Assembly (NCBI RefSeq): GCF_900102055.1
Contig: NZ_FNBA01000005.1
Location: forward strand, 1 to 64,000
Reading direction: 5' to 3'
DNA length: 64,000 nt
Source: Ulvibacter litoralis
GTDB lineage: Bacteria > Bacteroidota > Bacteroidia > Flavobacteriales > Flavobacteriaceae
Shown: piece after piece, positions 25,830-34,852 of the stretch
Layout: each line of letters begins with the position of its first letter
How positions within the stretch are numbered: the first letter of the stretch is position 1
Translations under genes and position numbers: made by a program
Notes under the pieces: model-generated
What the model saw: the letters and a program-made list of their open reading frames with translations, nothing else
The model's database searches: none
What the model was told of the DNA's origin: nothing

Positions 25830-26666
25830 CTAATCTCTTCTCCTTCTTCTTCCACCAGTACTTCTTCCAGCACTTCTTTCGTTGCTATCTCTTCTGTTCG
25901 TAGTTTTTTCGCTCTCTGGGTTTTTAAGGGCTGCCGGTGTATTGTTAGATTGTGAAACTGCTTGTTTTAAACCGTCTAATTCTTCCGTAGTAAGATCACG
26001 CCATTCGCCAACAGGAAGGTCTCCTAATTCGACATTCATAATTCGAATTCGTTTTAGCTCCACAACATCATATTCGAAATAGTCACACATTCTACGAATT
26101 TGACGATTTAATCCTTGTACGAGTATAATTCTAAACACAAAGCGACTGATGCGTTCTACTTTACATTTTTTTGTAGTAACCTCCAATTCGTGTAACGGGA
26201 CACCATTACTCATTTTATGAATAAAATCGTCTGTTACAGGACGGTCAACTTTTACAATGTATTCTTTTTCGTGGCTATTTCCAGCACGTAATATTTTGTT
26301 TACAATATCTCCGTCATTCGTCATTAATAAAAGTCCTTCACTAGGCTTGTCTAATCTCCCAACATGAAAAATCCGTTCTTTATGACCTATGAAATCAACC
26401 ACGTTTCCTTCAATGCGCTGATCGGTGGTGCAAGTAATCCCTACGGGCTTGTTTAAGGCGATATAAACAAGATTGTCATTACTGGTTATTAACTCGCCGT
26501 CCACCTTAATAACATCGCCTGGCATGGCTCTGTCGCCCAAGGTTTTTACTTCTCCATTAATCGTTACCCTTCCTTGTTCAATAAGGGTGTCTGCTTGCCT
26601 TCTGGAGCAATAACCGCTATCGCTGATAGCTTTGTTTAATCGTGTAGAATCAGGATGATTTGCCAT
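25830..26666 (-). CDS. rluF: 23S rRNA pseudouridine synthase RluF
   Basis: 278 aa. It isomerises a uridine in 23S rRNA (U2604 for E. coli RluF). An S4 RNA-binding domain comes first ([30 protein letters not shown] cut by region, residues 8-66), then the RluF/RsuA catalytic domain with [13 protein letters not shown] and the catalytic Asp in [34 protein letters not shown] is the conserved C-terminal motif. The last 30 residues are a low-complexity Arg/Ser/Gly tail ending GGRRRRRD, typical of flavobacterial RNA-binding proteins. The promoter suggests a near-leaderless mRNA. Confidence 0.9.
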   Translation of the reverse strand: MANHPDSTRLNKAISDSGYCSRRQADTLIEQGRVTINGEVKTLGDRAMPGDVIKVDGELITSNDNLVYIALNKPVGITCTTDQRIEGNVVDFIGHKERIFHVGRLDKPSEGLLLMTNDGDIVNKILRAGNSHEKEYIVKVDRPVTDDFIHKMSNGVPLHELEVTTKKCKVERISRFVFRIILVQGLNRQIRRMCDYFEYDVVELKRIRIMNVELGDLPVGEWRDLTTEELDGLKQAVSQSNNTPAALKNPESEKTTNRRDSNERSAGRSTGGRRRRRD

Positions 26667-26672
26667 AGACTG

Positions 26673-26680
26673 TAAAGATA
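26673..26680 (-). promoter_or_regulatory. rluF promoter -7 element
   Basis: On the minus strand TATCTTTA (one mismatch from TAnnTTTG) ends 6 bp before the ATG codon, predicting a start at or next to the ATG. Confidence 0.4.
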
Positions 26681-26774
26681 CTATATGGTAGGTAGAATAA
26701 AAAAGGTTAAACTTCCTTTAAAAGGAACAATCTCCTTTTTATGATTTAGTATTTTTAGTTTATTAAACTCAATT

Positions 26775-28295
26775 ATGGCATTACTAGGTTCAATTATTAA
26801 GCGAGCAATCGATTTACGTGATTCAATAGTTTCTGAAACATCTCCTGTCGAAGCTCAAAAAGAGGTGTTGAAACAGATGTTGGATACTGCTAAGGATACT
26901 TCCTTCGGAAAGTACTACGGATTTAAATATATTTTAGAAGCTGAGAATGTACAAAAAGCTTTTTCTGAAGCCATTCCTTTCCATGATTATACCAAAATGA
27001 AAGTAGACTGGTGGGACCGTGTCATTGACGGAATGGAAGACATTACTTGGCCCGGAAAACCATCGTATTTTGCATTGAGTAGCGGTACAACCGGCAAAAC
27101 AAGTAAACGAATTCCAGTAACAGACGATATGATTAACGCTATTCGCACTTCTGGAATAAAACAAGTAGGTGCCTTGTCTAATTTTGATCTTCCTCCCAAT
27201 TTTTTTGAAAAAGAAATTATGATGTTGGGAAGCTCTACCGATCTCAATGAACGCGGAGAGTTTTTAGAAGGAGAAATCAGCGGAATTACCGCTAGTAATA
27301 TTCCATTTTGGTTTCAAGGCTATTACAAGCCGGGAGTAGAAATTTCGAGGATTGACGATTGGGATGAACGAGTACAAACCATTGCAGAGCGTGCTAAAGA
27401 ATGGGATATTGGTGCGTTAAGTGGTATTCCGTCATGGATGGAGTTGATGATGAAGAAAGTAATCGAATTCCATAAAGTTGATACCATTCACGATGTTTGG
27501 CCCAATCTGCAGGTATATACTAGTGGCGGTGTGGCGTTTCAGCCCTATGAGAAAAGTTTTAAGCAAATTCTATCGAAACCTATTACGGTAATCGATACTT
27601 ATTTGGCTTCAGAAGGATTTCTAGCGTTTCAGCAACGTCCGGACACAACCTCAATGAAATTGGTAACCGATAACGGAATTTATTTCGAGTTCGTTCCTTT
27701 CAAACCAGACTACATTTTGGAAGATGGTTCAATTCACCAAGACGCCGAAGTTTTAACGCTTTCCGAAGTAAAAGAAAATATCGATTATGTGTTGATCATT
27801 TCGACGGTTTCTGGAGCTTGGCGCTATCTCATTGGGGATACTATTGCTTTTACAGATGTGGAGAAAGCAGAAATTATCATCACAGGACGCACCAAATTTT
27901 TTCTAAATGTAGTTGGCTCGCAGTTGTCGGTGAATAAAATGGACAGTGCTTTGCGAGAATTAGAACAACAGTTTGATATCGAGATTCCGGAGTTTACGGT
28001 AGCTGCTGTCGAAATTGACAATGAATTTTACCATTGTTGGTATCTTGGTACAGAAGCAAGTATTGACAACGAAAAACTTTCCGAAGCCTTAGACAACGCA
28101 TTAAAAGAGGCAAATAAAAACTATAAAGTTGCGAGAAGTAAAGCATTAAAAGGGGTGAAGGTTACCGCTGTTGCTCCAAGTGTTTTTTATGAATGGAATG
28201 CTGCAAATAAAAAGAAGGGTGGACAGGTTAAAATGGAACGTGTGATGAAAGCCGAGAAATTTGAAGAGTGGGAAACGTTTGTAAAATCACTCTAG
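26775..28295 (+). CDS. GH3-family acyl-adenylate synthetase
   Basis: 506 aa. It belongs to the family of plant auxin-conjugating GH3 enzymes, which activate a carboxylic acid with ATP and join it to an amino acid. The ATP-binding motif FALSSGTTGKTSKRIPVT is at about 96-113; VYTSGGVAFQPYEKSF and the adenylation-site region WRYLIGDTIAFTDVEKAEIIITGRTKFFLNV are present. Bacteroidota have many such genes and their substrates are mostly unknown; auxin is not implied. The 3' end overlaps the convergent metalloprotease gene by 9 bp. No biosynthetic partner genes are adjacent. Confidence 0.9.
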   Translation: MALLGSIIKRAIDLRDSIVSETSPVEAQKEVLKQMLDTAKDTSFGKYYGFKYILEAENVQKAFSEAIPFHDYTKMKVDWWDRVIDGMEDITWPGKPSYFALSSGTTGKTSKRIPVTDDMINAIRTSGIKQVGALSNFDLPPNFFEKEIMMLGSSTDLNERGEFLEGEISGITASNIPFWFQGYYKPGVEISRIDDWDERVQTIAERAKEWDIGALSGIPSWMELMMKKVIEFHKVDTIHDVWPNLQVYTSGGVAFQPYEKSFKQILSKPITVIDTYLASEGFLAFQQRPDTTSMKLVTDNGIYFEFVPFKPDYILEDGSIHQDAEVLTLSEVKENIDYVLIISTVSGAWRYLIGDTIAFTDVEKAEIIITGRTKFFLNVVGSQLSVNKMDSALRELEQQFDIEIPEFTVAAVEIDNEFYHCWYLGTEASIDNEKLSEALDNALKEANKNYKVARSKALKGVKVTAVAPSVFYEWNAANKKKGGQVKMERVMKAEKFEEWETFVKSL

Positions 28296-28919
28296 TTTAC
28301 TTTCCAATTTTCCTTCTTCAATAAGATGCATCACTTCTTCGGGTGACATATACAGTTTCCGAAGGCGATTTTTATATTTTTCTGAAATATTGGCGTGTTC
28401 TAAAATAAAATTTTTGGTTTGTAGGATGTAATCTCCCATTCCGTGGGCTATGGCGTAAACGTCAGCGGCATGTTCTACTTCCTGAATATGATTCTTTGAA
28501 TACAGGTATTTTATACCGAAAATTAGCATGCCCATGTTTGTCCGGTCCCTATAGTCCATAATATGTCCTAACTCGTGTCCTATCCAACCTACAAGAATGT
28601 TACTAGGAATATCATCTATACTGAAAGATTCTGTGTCAATCTGAATTTTTCTACTAATAAGAATGATGTAACTTCTCTTCTTTTTTCCTTTAAAAAAACT
28701 CGTCCATTTGGGTTGTGCCTGCATGGTCGATTTTTTGATTTCATCTTTAAATTTGAAGGTAATCTCGGTATCGTTTAGCTCTGGATAATATGACAATGCA
28801 TTTATGGCTTCCGTCTTAATGCTTTCAGGAATAATTTTATTGTCGATATTAATGTCTTCTTGTGCTATCATATAAAAAGGAAAGTACAAAAATGCAAGAA
28901 GACGAGCTGTTAACGTCAT
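28287..28919 (-). CDS. Putative exported zinc metalloprotease (M48-like)
   Basis: 210 aa. Signal peptide MTLTARLLAFLYFPFYMIAQ. HELGH (115-119) is an HExxH zinc motif and EHAAD (149-153) fits the downstream E-x-x-A-D third-ligand motif of M48-like gluzincins. The C-terminal helix is Glu/Lys-rich. Peptidases of this type act in the periplasm or at the outer membrane, but the substrate is unknown. It lies 33 bp after uvrB on the same strand and may be co-transcribed with it, though no functional link is obvious. Confidence 0.75.
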   Translation of the reverse strand: MTLTARLLAFLYFPFYMIAQEDINIDNKIIPESIKTEAINALSYYPELNDTEITFKFKDEIKKSTMQAQPKWTSFFKGKKKRSYIILISRKIQIDTESFSIDDIPSNILVGWIGHELGHIMDYRDRTNMGMLIFGIKYLYSKNHIQEVEHAADVYAIAHGMGDYILQTKNFILEHANISEKYKNRLRKLYMSPEEVMHLIEEGKLESKLE

Positions 28920-28952
28920 TGTAAAGTTTGGTTTTAAGTTTGAAAAACACTG

Positions 28953-30956
28953 TTATTTCGCCACTTCTTCCAGTTGTTTCTGAAAGCTTTTAATCTTGTC
29001 TCGAAGTTTGGCAGCCATCATAAAATCTAATTCTTTTGCCGATTTCTCCATGGCCTTACGAGTGTCTCTAATTTTCTTTTCTAATTGCGCTTTGGTTAAG
29101 TATTCTGTATCGGATTCCGCAGCAAGACTTTCTGCATTTTCAAAAGTATAAGCTTCTTGTTTGGATTTAGTCAGCGCATTGTCAAACGACTTTTTAATTG
29201 CCGTAGGAGTGATGTTGTTTGCTTTATTATATGCAATTTGTTTCTCTCTACGGTATTCAGTAGCATCTATCGTTGCCTGCATGCTTTTAGTAATTTTGTC
29301 GGCATACATAATTGCTTTTCCGTTTAGGTTTCTTGCGGCACGACCCACGGTTTGCGTCAAAGATCTCGCGCTACGTAAAAAACCTTCTTTGTCAGCATCC
29401 AGAATCGCAACCAATGAAACTTCAGGTAAATCAAGTCCCTCTCTTAAAAGGTTAACACCCACTAATACATCAAACAATCCAAGACGTAAATCTTGCATAA
29501 TTTCTACACGTTCCAAAGTGTCCACATCACTATGTATGTATCTACATCGAATAGAAATGCGCTCTAAGTACTTGGTCAGTTCTTCTGCCATCCTTTTGGT
29601 TAAAGTGGTCACCAAAATACGTTCGTCTTTTTCAATACGAAGATGAATTTCTTCAATTAAATCATCAATCTGATTTAAACTAGGGCGTATTTCAATCGGC
29701 GGATCTAACAATCCAGTGGGTCTAATAATTTGTTCAACATAGACACCGCCGGTTTTTTCTAATTCGTAATCGGCAGGCGTTGCACTTACAAAGATTACTT
29801 GATTTTGAAGCGCTTCAAATTCTTCGAACTTTAACGGACGATTGTCCATTGCGGCGGGCAATCGAAAGCCATATTCTACCAAATTTTCTTTTCTCGAACG
29901 GTCACCACCATACATGGCGCCCACTTGTGGTATTGATACGTGGCTTTCATCCACAATCATTAAGTAATCTTCTGGAAAAAAGTCTAATAAGCAGAACGGT
30001 CTTGTTCCAGGTAAACGTTGGTCTAAGTAGCGCGAATAGTTTTCAATTCCGCTACAATACCCTAACTCGCGAATCATTTCCAAATCGAAGTTGGTGCGTT
30101 CATCTAGGCGTTTTGCTTCCAAGTGCTTGCCAATTTCTTTGAAGTAATCAACTTGCTTTACGAGGTCGTCTTGAATGTTTTTAATAGCGCCTTGTAGTAC
30201 GTCTGGAGAAGTAACAAACATGTTGGCAGGATAAATATTCAAACGATCGTATTTTTCAATCACATCGTTTGTTTTTGGGTCAAAAACTTCAATTTCTTCA
30301 ATTTCATCTCCAAAAAAGTGAATTCTGAATGCGTTGTCTGCATATCCTGGGAAAACATCTACCGTATCTCCTTTTATTCTGAAACTTCCGTGGCCAAATT
30401 CAGCTTCCGTTCTAGAATACAGACTTTGTACAAGACGGTGAAGCAACTTGGTTCGTGAAATTACTTGTCCGTTCTCAAGACTGATGACGTTTTTCTGAAA
30501 CTCTGCAGGATTTCCAATTCCGTAGAGACAAGAAACTGAAGACACCACTATTACATCGCGTCTTCCCGAAAGTAGGGAAGAAGTAGTGCTGAGTCGCATT
30601 ACTTCAATTTCTTCATTAATCGATAAATCTTTTTCTATGTACGTTCCGCTGCTCGGAATAAAAGCTTCCGGTTGGTAGTAATCATAATACGATACAAAAT
30701 ACTCTACTGCATTTTCAGGAAACAGGTTTTTAAACTCTGTGTACAGCTGTGCGGCAAGTGTTTTATTGTGTGCTAAAACTAGTGTAGGTTTCTGAACCTC
30801 TTGAATGACGTTCGCGACACTAAATGTTTTTCCACTTCCGGTAACACCTAAAAGTGTTTGGTATTTTTCTTGCGAATTTATACCAGCGACTAACGATTTA
30901 ATCGCGGCAGGTTGATCTCCGGTTGGGGAAAATTCAGAAACAATTTTAAACTTCAT
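28953..30956 (-). CDS. uvrB: Excinuclease ABC subunit B
   Basis: 667 aa, full length. This is the damage-verifying helicase of nucleotide excision repair; it works with UvrA and UvrC. GVTGSGKTFSVANV is the Walker A motif, YYDYYQPEAFIP the beta-hairpin region, DESHVSIPQVGAMYGGDRSRK motif II and the following loop, and QTVGRAARN motif VI. The C-terminal UVR domain (EKKIRDTRKAMEKSAKELDFMMAAKLRDKI split over 630-660) binds UvrC. No uvrA or uvrC is in the window. The promoter -7 TATTTTTG lies 20 bp upstream. Confidence 0.98.
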   Translation of the reverse strand: MKFKIVSEFSPTGDQPAAIKSLVAGINSQEKYQTLLGVTGSGKTFSVANVIQEVQKPTLVLAHNKTLAAQLYTEFKNLFPENAVEYFVSYYDYYQPEAFIPSSGTYIEKDLSINEEIEVMRLSTTSSLLSGRRDVIVVSSVSCLYGIGNPAEFQKNVISLENGQVISRTKLLHRLVQSLYSRTEAEFGHGSFRIKGDTVDVFPGYADNAFRIHFFGDEIEEIEVFDPKTNDVIEKYDRLNIYPANMFVTSPDVLQGAIKNIQDDLVKQVDYFKEIGKHLEAKRLDERTNFDLEMIRELGYCSGIENYSRYLDQRLPGTRPFCLLDFFPEDYLMIVDESHVSIPQVGAMYGGDRSRKENLVEYGFRLPAAMDNRPLKFEEFEALQNQVIFVSATPADYELEKTGGVYVEQIIRPTGLLDPPIEIRPSLNQIDDLIEEIHLRIEKDERILVTTLTKRMAEELTKYLERISIRCRYIHSDVDTLERVEIMQDLRLGLFDVLVGVNLLREGLDLPEVSLVAILDADKEGFLRSARSLTQTVGRAARNLNGKAIMYADKITKSMQATIDATEYRREKQIAYNKANNITPTAIKKSFDNALTKSKQEAYTFENAESLAAESDTEYLTKAQLEKKIRDTRKAMEKSAKELDFMMAAKLRDKIKSFQKQLEEVAK

Positions 30957-30975
30957 AGCTACTTTCTAGGACTAG

Positions 30976-30983
30976 CAAAAATA
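30976..30983 (-). promoter_or_regulatory. uvrB promoter -7 element
   Basis: On the minus strand TATTTTTG matches TAnnTTTG, ending 19 bp before the uvrB ATG. No obvious SOS-box palindrome was seen around it. Confidence 0.5.
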
Positions 30984-31036
30984 CAGAAAATTGCTGAGGT
31001 TCTGGGGGAAAGGAACTACCGAATGTCTCGTAAAGT

Positions 31037-31720
31037 TTAGTTAAAAGTGTAGAAAAATTTAGCGCCTAGAGTAAAATTAAGTCCTGTAAAAGTCCCTTCT
31101 CTGCGGTATAATCCATCTAAAAATTCAAACTCATCATCATAATAGTCAGCAATGCGTTCGTCAATTAAATTTGTATAGGCAATATCTCGAACACGTACTC
31201 CTAATCCAACATAGACATTCATTCCAACATAATCACCAAAGGGTAAAAAAGCACCGTATTTTAAGTTAAACCCTTGTTTTTGACGTTCCATATGGGCACT
31301 TTCAAAATATACAGTAATTTCTCTGTCTTCGTTTATGTAGTTGTCGTATTCAATGTCTTCATTGTGGTTGATGTAGTATAGTTCTCCAGAAATGTAATGA
31401 TTCACTTTTCTGGTAGGATTAAAAATGTGATATACTTCTACACGACCTTCTATTAATTCATAATTCTTAGTGTCTTCGTAATAGTATAATTTTAACGAGA
31501 TATCTTCATTTCCATATCCAATATCGGCACCAATTCTCCATTTTTCGTTGATAGACTGGATGTACCCAAAACGATATCTAGGAGTAAAAATGTTAATGGG
31601 TGTAGTGATGTCGAAGGTGACGTAACTGTTTTTCGCGTTTGGAAAACCTTCACTTTTTTCTTCTTGAGCGAATAATGTTGTTGAAACTAGTACTAAAAGA
31701 ATATAGCATAATTTTTTCAT
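31037..31720 (-). CDS. Predicted outer-membrane beta-barrel protein
   Basis: 227 aa. Signal peptide MKKLCYILLVLVSTTLFAQ. The mature part is rich in alternating aromatic/polar strands (SYVTFDITTPINIFTPRYRFGYIQ, WRIGADIGYGNEDISLKLYYYE, NHYISGELYYINH, FTGLNFTLGAKFFYTFN) and ends in Phe-Asn after a Tyr-Thr, close to the aromatic end of outer-membrane barrels. Eight to ten strands would fit the length. I do not recognise a family. It is followed on the same strand by uvrB but its own stop lies 80 bp before the uvrB start. Confidence 0.7.
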   Translation of the reverse strand: MKKLCYILLVLVSTTLFAQEEKSEGFPNAKNSYVTFDITTPINIFTPRYRFGYIQSINEKWRIGADIGYGNEDISLKLYYYEDTKNYELIEGRVEVYHIFNPTRKVNHYISGELYYINHNEDIEYDNYINEDREITVYFESAHMERQKQGFNLKYGAFLPFGDYVGMNVYVGLGVRVRDIAYTNLIDERIADYYDDEFEFLDGLYRREGTFTGLNFTLGAKFFYTFN

Positions 31721-31755
31721 AGATGTAGCTCTAAATTTGGGTGTGGCGCAGGATA

Positions 31756-32202
31756 TTATTTAATTACTTGAAAAGAAATGGTTTTCTTTTTGTATTCGAT
31801 GTGTATTTCTTCGGCTACTTTATTGTCTATAAATTTTATTTCATCGTCTGAAATATCGAAACTCATTGTGGTAATCCATCGATTGGAGACATTAGAGTAA
31901 TCCGATTCAATTTCTTCGTCGTCAGAAGTTAGAATAAGTTCTGAAGCACCGCCAAGAAAATGCATTTTACATTTCTTTTTTGTTTTAATATTGAATTTAC
32001 TCAGGATGGTTAGATTTAAAAATTGAAATCCACCAAGTTCTTGGTATTCAATCCAGATTTGACCGTTTTCTGAAGCCGCTATTTTTTCACCTTCCACCGA
32101 GTTGATAATCTCCTCAGTAAAGGAATCGACGTGTGAGCGCTCTGAAGCTTTTACATTTCCAAATCCTGCTAAAATCTTATCGATGCCTTTCCTTATTTTC
32201 AT
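31756..32202 (-). CDS. Hypothetical cytoplasmic protein
   Basis: 148 aa from the ATG at 32202. An open extension to 32268 adds a hydrophobic MSGSFLFFYLKK stretch that I consider spurious. No signal peptide or membrane segment. The sequence is beta-rich with many charged residues (IWIEYQELGGFQFLNLTIL, KCKMHFLGGASELILTSDDEE, WITTMSFDISDDEI) and ends IEYKKKTISFQVIK. I recognise no domain. It lies 35 bp upstream of the outer-membrane protein gene and may share its transcript. Confidence 0.65.
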   Translation of the reverse strand: MKIRKGIDKILAGFGNVKASERSHVDSFTEEIINSVEGEKIAASENGQIWIEYQELGGFQFLNLTILSKFNIKTKKKCKMHFLGGASELILTSDDEEIESDYSNVSNRWITTMSFDISDDEIKFIDNKVAEEIHIEYKKKTISFQVIK

Positions 32203-32414
32203 AGTATCAGAATTTAAAAATGAATCAATCTGTTTTTTCAAATAAAAGAATAAAAATGAACCTGACAAAATTTAAAATGAGTCACTTTCCGAAGAACTTA
32301 TTAAAATAAAATCTACTCTTAAATAGTTTAAAAATAGAGTGTTAGTTGTTTTTTAACCTAACTTTTATTAATTTGAAGCATTGTTCAGATATGAAAAATC
32401 TAAAAACGATACTT

Positions 32415-32873
32415 ATGAAAACGAGAATTTTAATTTTATTGGTAGTAGTTGGATTTTTATTTACAAGTTGTGACAGTGAAGATGATGCTCCTTCGGTTCA
32501 AAACGATGAGCTTTCAGGTGTTTGGCATTTTAAATCCTTACAAGGAGGTTTTGCAGGGGTTGATTTTGATTTCAATGAAAATCAAGTTACTTGGGATTTC
32601 AATTCCGAACGAAATACACTTAGCGTTGTCAATAACCTAGTACCTACGGATCCGCAACATATGTATTATCCTTATGAAAATAACGTATATAATTATTCTG
32701 TACTCGAATTGAATGGTGCAAAATATTTAGTTGTATTTGGAATGGCAGGGGTTCATGATAATGATGAATTAGGAAAATATGAGATTACTCAAGATGGAAA
32801 TCTATATATAGATACAAATGAGTACTCAAGTGGAGGAGCTATAGATGGGTTTATGTATACATTTACTAGATAA
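32415..32873 (+). CDS. Hypothetical lipoprotein (lipocalin-like layout)
   Basis: 152 aa from the ATG at 32415; an in-frame ATG at 32391 would add MKNLKTIL. The lipoprotein signal is MKTRILILLVVVGFLFTSC with Cys19 lipidated, followed by an acidic linker (DSEDDAPS), as in many surface-exported Bacteroidota lipoproteins. The body ELSGVWHFKSLQGG, FDFNENQVTWDFNSERNTLSV, LGKYEITQDGNLYID, then a final strand, has the look of an eight-stranded calycin, similar to the lipocalin-like domains common in the phylum. Fold assignment is inference. Single gene converging on smpB. Confidence 0.75.
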   Translation: MKTRILILLVVVGFLFTSCDSEDDAPSVQNDELSGVWHFKSLQGGFAGVDFDFNENQVTWDFNSERNTLSVVNNLVPTDPQHMYYPYENNVYNYSVLELNGAKYLVVFGMAGVHDNDELGKYEITQDGNLYIDTNEYSSGGAIDGFMYTFTR

Positions 32874-32881
32874 AAATAAAC

Positions 32882-33346
32882 TTAGTTATTAAAAGCCTTT
32901 TTAATTCTACTTAGATCGCGTTTACTATCGCGGTCTTTAATTGATTCCCGTTTGTCATAATCTTTTTTACCCTTACAGAGTGCAATTTGGATTTTTGCAA
33001 TCCCTTTGTCGTTGGTGTACAATACTAAAGGAATTATGGTAAGTCCCGAGTTTTTCACTTCCTTTTCCAATTTTTTTAATTCACTTCTGTTGAGCAATAA
33101 CTTGCGTTCACTCTTTGGGTTGTGATTAAAATAAGTTGCGTGTGAATACTCTTGAACGGTCATATTAATAACAAAAAGTTCACTGTTATGGAACTCACAA
33201 AAACTTTCAGCAATAGAGGCTTTTCCTTCTCTAATAGCTTTAATTTCTGTTCCAGCTAATACAATTCCCGCCTGATACGTATCTAATATTTCGTATTCGA
33301 AGCGAGCCTTTCGGTTTTTAATTTTTACGTTTTTCTGAATTGCCAT
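32882..33346 (-). CDS. smpB: SsrA-binding protein SmpB
   Basis: 154 aa, usual length. It binds tmRNA and brings it to stalled ribosomes for trans-translation. NVKIKNRKARFEYEI, AGIVLAGTEIKAIREGKASIAESFCEF, NHNPKSERKLLLNRSEL and ALCKGKKDYDKRESIKDRDSKRDLSR are the conserved blocks, including the flexible basic C-terminal tail. The tmRNA gene itself is not seen in the window. A perfect -7 box just before the ATG suggests a leaderless transcript. Confidence 0.97.
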   Translation of the reverse strand: MAIQKNVKIKNRKARFEYEILDTYQAGIVLAGTEIKAIREGKASIAESFCEFHNSELFVINMTVQEYSHATYFNHNPKSERKLLLNRSELKKLEKEVKNSGLTIIPLVLYTNDKGIAKIQIALCKGKKDYDKRESIKDRDSKRDLSRIKKAFNN

Positions 33347-33352
33347 AGTTAC

Positions 33353-33360
33353 AAAAGTAG
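33353..33360 (-). promoter_or_regulatory. smpB promoter -7 element
   Basis: On the minus strand TACTTTTG matches TAnnTTTG and ends 6 bp before the smpB ATG, so the mRNA should start at or next to the start codon. Confidence 0.55.
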
Positions 33361-33367
33361 GGTAAAA

Positions 33368-33898
33368 TTAATCGACCGTAAATATTTGTACGTTTTTATC
33401 ATCACCAGTAACAGTAACCATAAAGAGCATTCCATTTTCATTATCGTCAATGTCTGGATACTTGTCCTCGCCAATAATTTTATTTACAAACTGAGGCGTC
33501 GTATTGCTATGTCCAACAACCAACACATTATGTCCTTTCGTTAAGGCTTTAAAGTCTTCGTTATATAAATCGGAAGGATCATACGATTCTATCATCACGT
33601 TTTTTTGTGAAGCAGTGTATGCCGCTGTTTGCATGGTACGACTGTAATCGGTAGCAAAAATTTGATCGATAGCGATATTTTCAAAATACTGTGCCCATTT
33701 CATAGCGCGTTCTAATCCAACTTCAGAAAGTTTCGGATTATTATTTGCTGGATCGCTACGGTCTTTTTCGGCGTGACGAATTAAATAATAGGTAGTAGTA
33801 ACCTCTTTAATTTCAGCGTTATTTTTTTTCTTTTCTACGGAATTATTACAGGAAAAAAACAGGCTTGAAAGCAATACTAGAATAAATACGTTTCTCAT
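33368..33898 (-). CDS. Histidine phosphatase family lipoprotein (SixA-like)
   Basis: 176 aa. The signal peptide MRNVFILVLLSSLFFSC lipidates Cys17. The phosphatase core starts YYLIRHAEKDRSDP, where RHAE carries the catalytic His and Arg; later VLVVGHSNTTPQFV carries the second His. Members include phosphoglycerate mutases, phytases and the small phosphohistidine phosphatase SixA, which this resembles in length and in RHAEK. As a lipoprotein it acts outside the cytoplasm, so a phospho-relay role is unlikely. The stop is 7 bp upstream of the smpB promoter box, so transcripts may overlap. Confidence 0.85.
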   Translation of the reverse strand: MRNVFILVLLSSLFFSCNNSVEKKKNNAEIKEVTTTYYLIRHAEKDRSDPANNNPKLSEVGLERAMKWAQYFENIAIDQIFATDYSRTMQTAAYTASQKNVMIESYDPSDLYNEDFKALTKGHNVLVVGHSNTTPQFVNKIIGEDKYPDIDDNENGMLFMVTVTGDDKNVQIFTVD

Positions 33899-34044
33899 TG
33901 TCTAAAAATTAAAGTGTTAAAATTACAAATTCTGAAAACCAAATAGGTATCTCATACGTAAATGTTAGTGTAAATATTTGTTAGCTTAATTAATGTTGAG
34001 GTTAATTAGCTTACTACCGCATACATTACTATGCAAAAGAAGCG

Positions 34045-34072
34045 TCCCTCCCAAGATGTATTTCGGGAGGGA
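34045..34072 (-). terminator. Hairpin after the thioesterase gene
   Basis: TCCCTCCC (34045-34052) pairs with GGGAGGGA (34065-34072). It follows the thioesterase stop on the minus strand; the T-run is better on the plus strand, so it may act in both directions. Confidence 0.6.
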
Positions 34073-34078
34073 TTTCTT

Positions 34079-34561
34079 TTAGTTTCTTTTTCTGAAGGAT
34101 CCAATACGTTCTTCAAATATCGTTTGTTCCACGGGCTTAACCACCGATTTAAAAAGGTCTGTAAAGTAATCAGAGTGCGTGTCGCGCTTTTTGTTCATGA
34201 AATTAAAATAGACCAAATCGCTCCACATTACCGCTTTTACTTCAGATTTGTCTTCTGTAAGCATTCTGAATTCTACTCTTAATTCAGATTCGGTAAAGTG
34301 AACCAATTGCGATTGTACCACTACATTTTCCATTAAAAAAGCAGGTTTTATATAAGCGATTTGATTACTTGCTACCACCCAGCTTTTCCCTTCGGTCTTC
34401 GCCATTTTATAAATGTCAAGACCGTATTTTTCAACTACTTGGTCTTCACGTGCATTGATTAAATAGTTAATATATGCGGCGTTGTTTAAATGGTTAAAAG
34501 GATCGCAATCTTGAAATCTAACTTTTATCGTACTCTCTAAAATTGAGGGTAAATCACTCAT
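34079..34561 (-). CDS. Acyl-CoA thioesterase, 4HBT hot-dog family
   Basis: 160 aa from the ATG at 34561 (MSDLPSILESTIKVRFQDCDPFNHLNNAAYINYL). The longer open frame begins in a poly-A/T tract and is rejected. The VRFQDCDPFNHLNNAAYI stretch is the 4HBT signature, with the catalytic Asp in DCDPFNHLNN. AYIKPAFLMENVVVQSQLVHF and VMWSDLVYFNF complete the hot-dog fold. It hydrolyses acyl-CoA or acyl-ACP thioesters; the substrate is unknown. It is a stand-alone gene with a hairpin after it. Confidence 0.85.
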   Translation of the reverse strand: MSDLPSILESTIKVRFQDCDPFNHLNNAAYINYLINAREDQVVEKYGLDIYKMAKTEGKSWVVASNQIAYIKPAFLMENVVVQSQLVHFTESELRVEFRMLTEDKSEVKAVMWSDLVYFNFMNKKRDTHSDYFTDLFKSVVKPVEQTIFEERIGSFRKRN

Positions 34562-34604
34562 AGTTTTTATTTTTTTTATTTTTTTTATTTCTGAAAATTC
34601 TATT

Positions 34605-34760
34605 GTGTGCTGCAAAAATCGGGATAAATATTTAATTATACCGTTTTACTCAGAAGTTGTTGTGCGTGATATTACAAAACAAAATTCTTTTGAAGAAACT
34701 TACTTTGTTACGGTTGCTTCCGAAGAAGGTGCCGCAACAAAATCAATTGTAATTCAGTAG
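34605..34760 (+). pseudogene. Apparent remnant of the 3' end of a secreted-protein gene
   Basis: In one plus-strand frame the gap reads FYSEVVVRDITKQNSFEE then TYFVTVASEEGAATKSIVIQ and a TAG stop at 34758-34760. This has the alternating pattern of the last strands of an Ig-like or fibronectin-type domain. There is no upstream start: the frame dissolves into a poly-T tract near 34590, under the thioesterase 5' end. It looks like the surviving tail of a lost gene. Chance coding-like sequence of 40 codons is possible. Confidence 0.35.
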
Positions 34761-34768
34761 AAAAACAA

Positions 34769-34803
34769 AAACCGCCTGCAATCTTTCGATATACAGGCGG
34801 TTT
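34769..34803 (-). terminator. clpB terminator
   Basis: AAACCGCCTG (34769-34778) pairs perfectly with CAGGCGGTTT (34794-34803). On the minus strand a TTTTTGTTTTT run follows, so it terminates clpB, 50 bp after its stop. Confidence 0.8.
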
Positions 34804-34852
34804 ACTAACTAACCAACCAATTATGAAACGAGTTTTTAAGGAACTCTAACCG

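Noticed and set aside
29161-29646. 161-codon ORF antisense to uvrB
   Set aside because: uvrB is intact and canonical over this stretch; no start signals on the plus strand.
34823-34849. Eight-codon ORF MKRVFKEL next to the clpB stop
   Set aside because: No gene downstream on the plus strand that a leader peptide could regulate; clpB is antisense.
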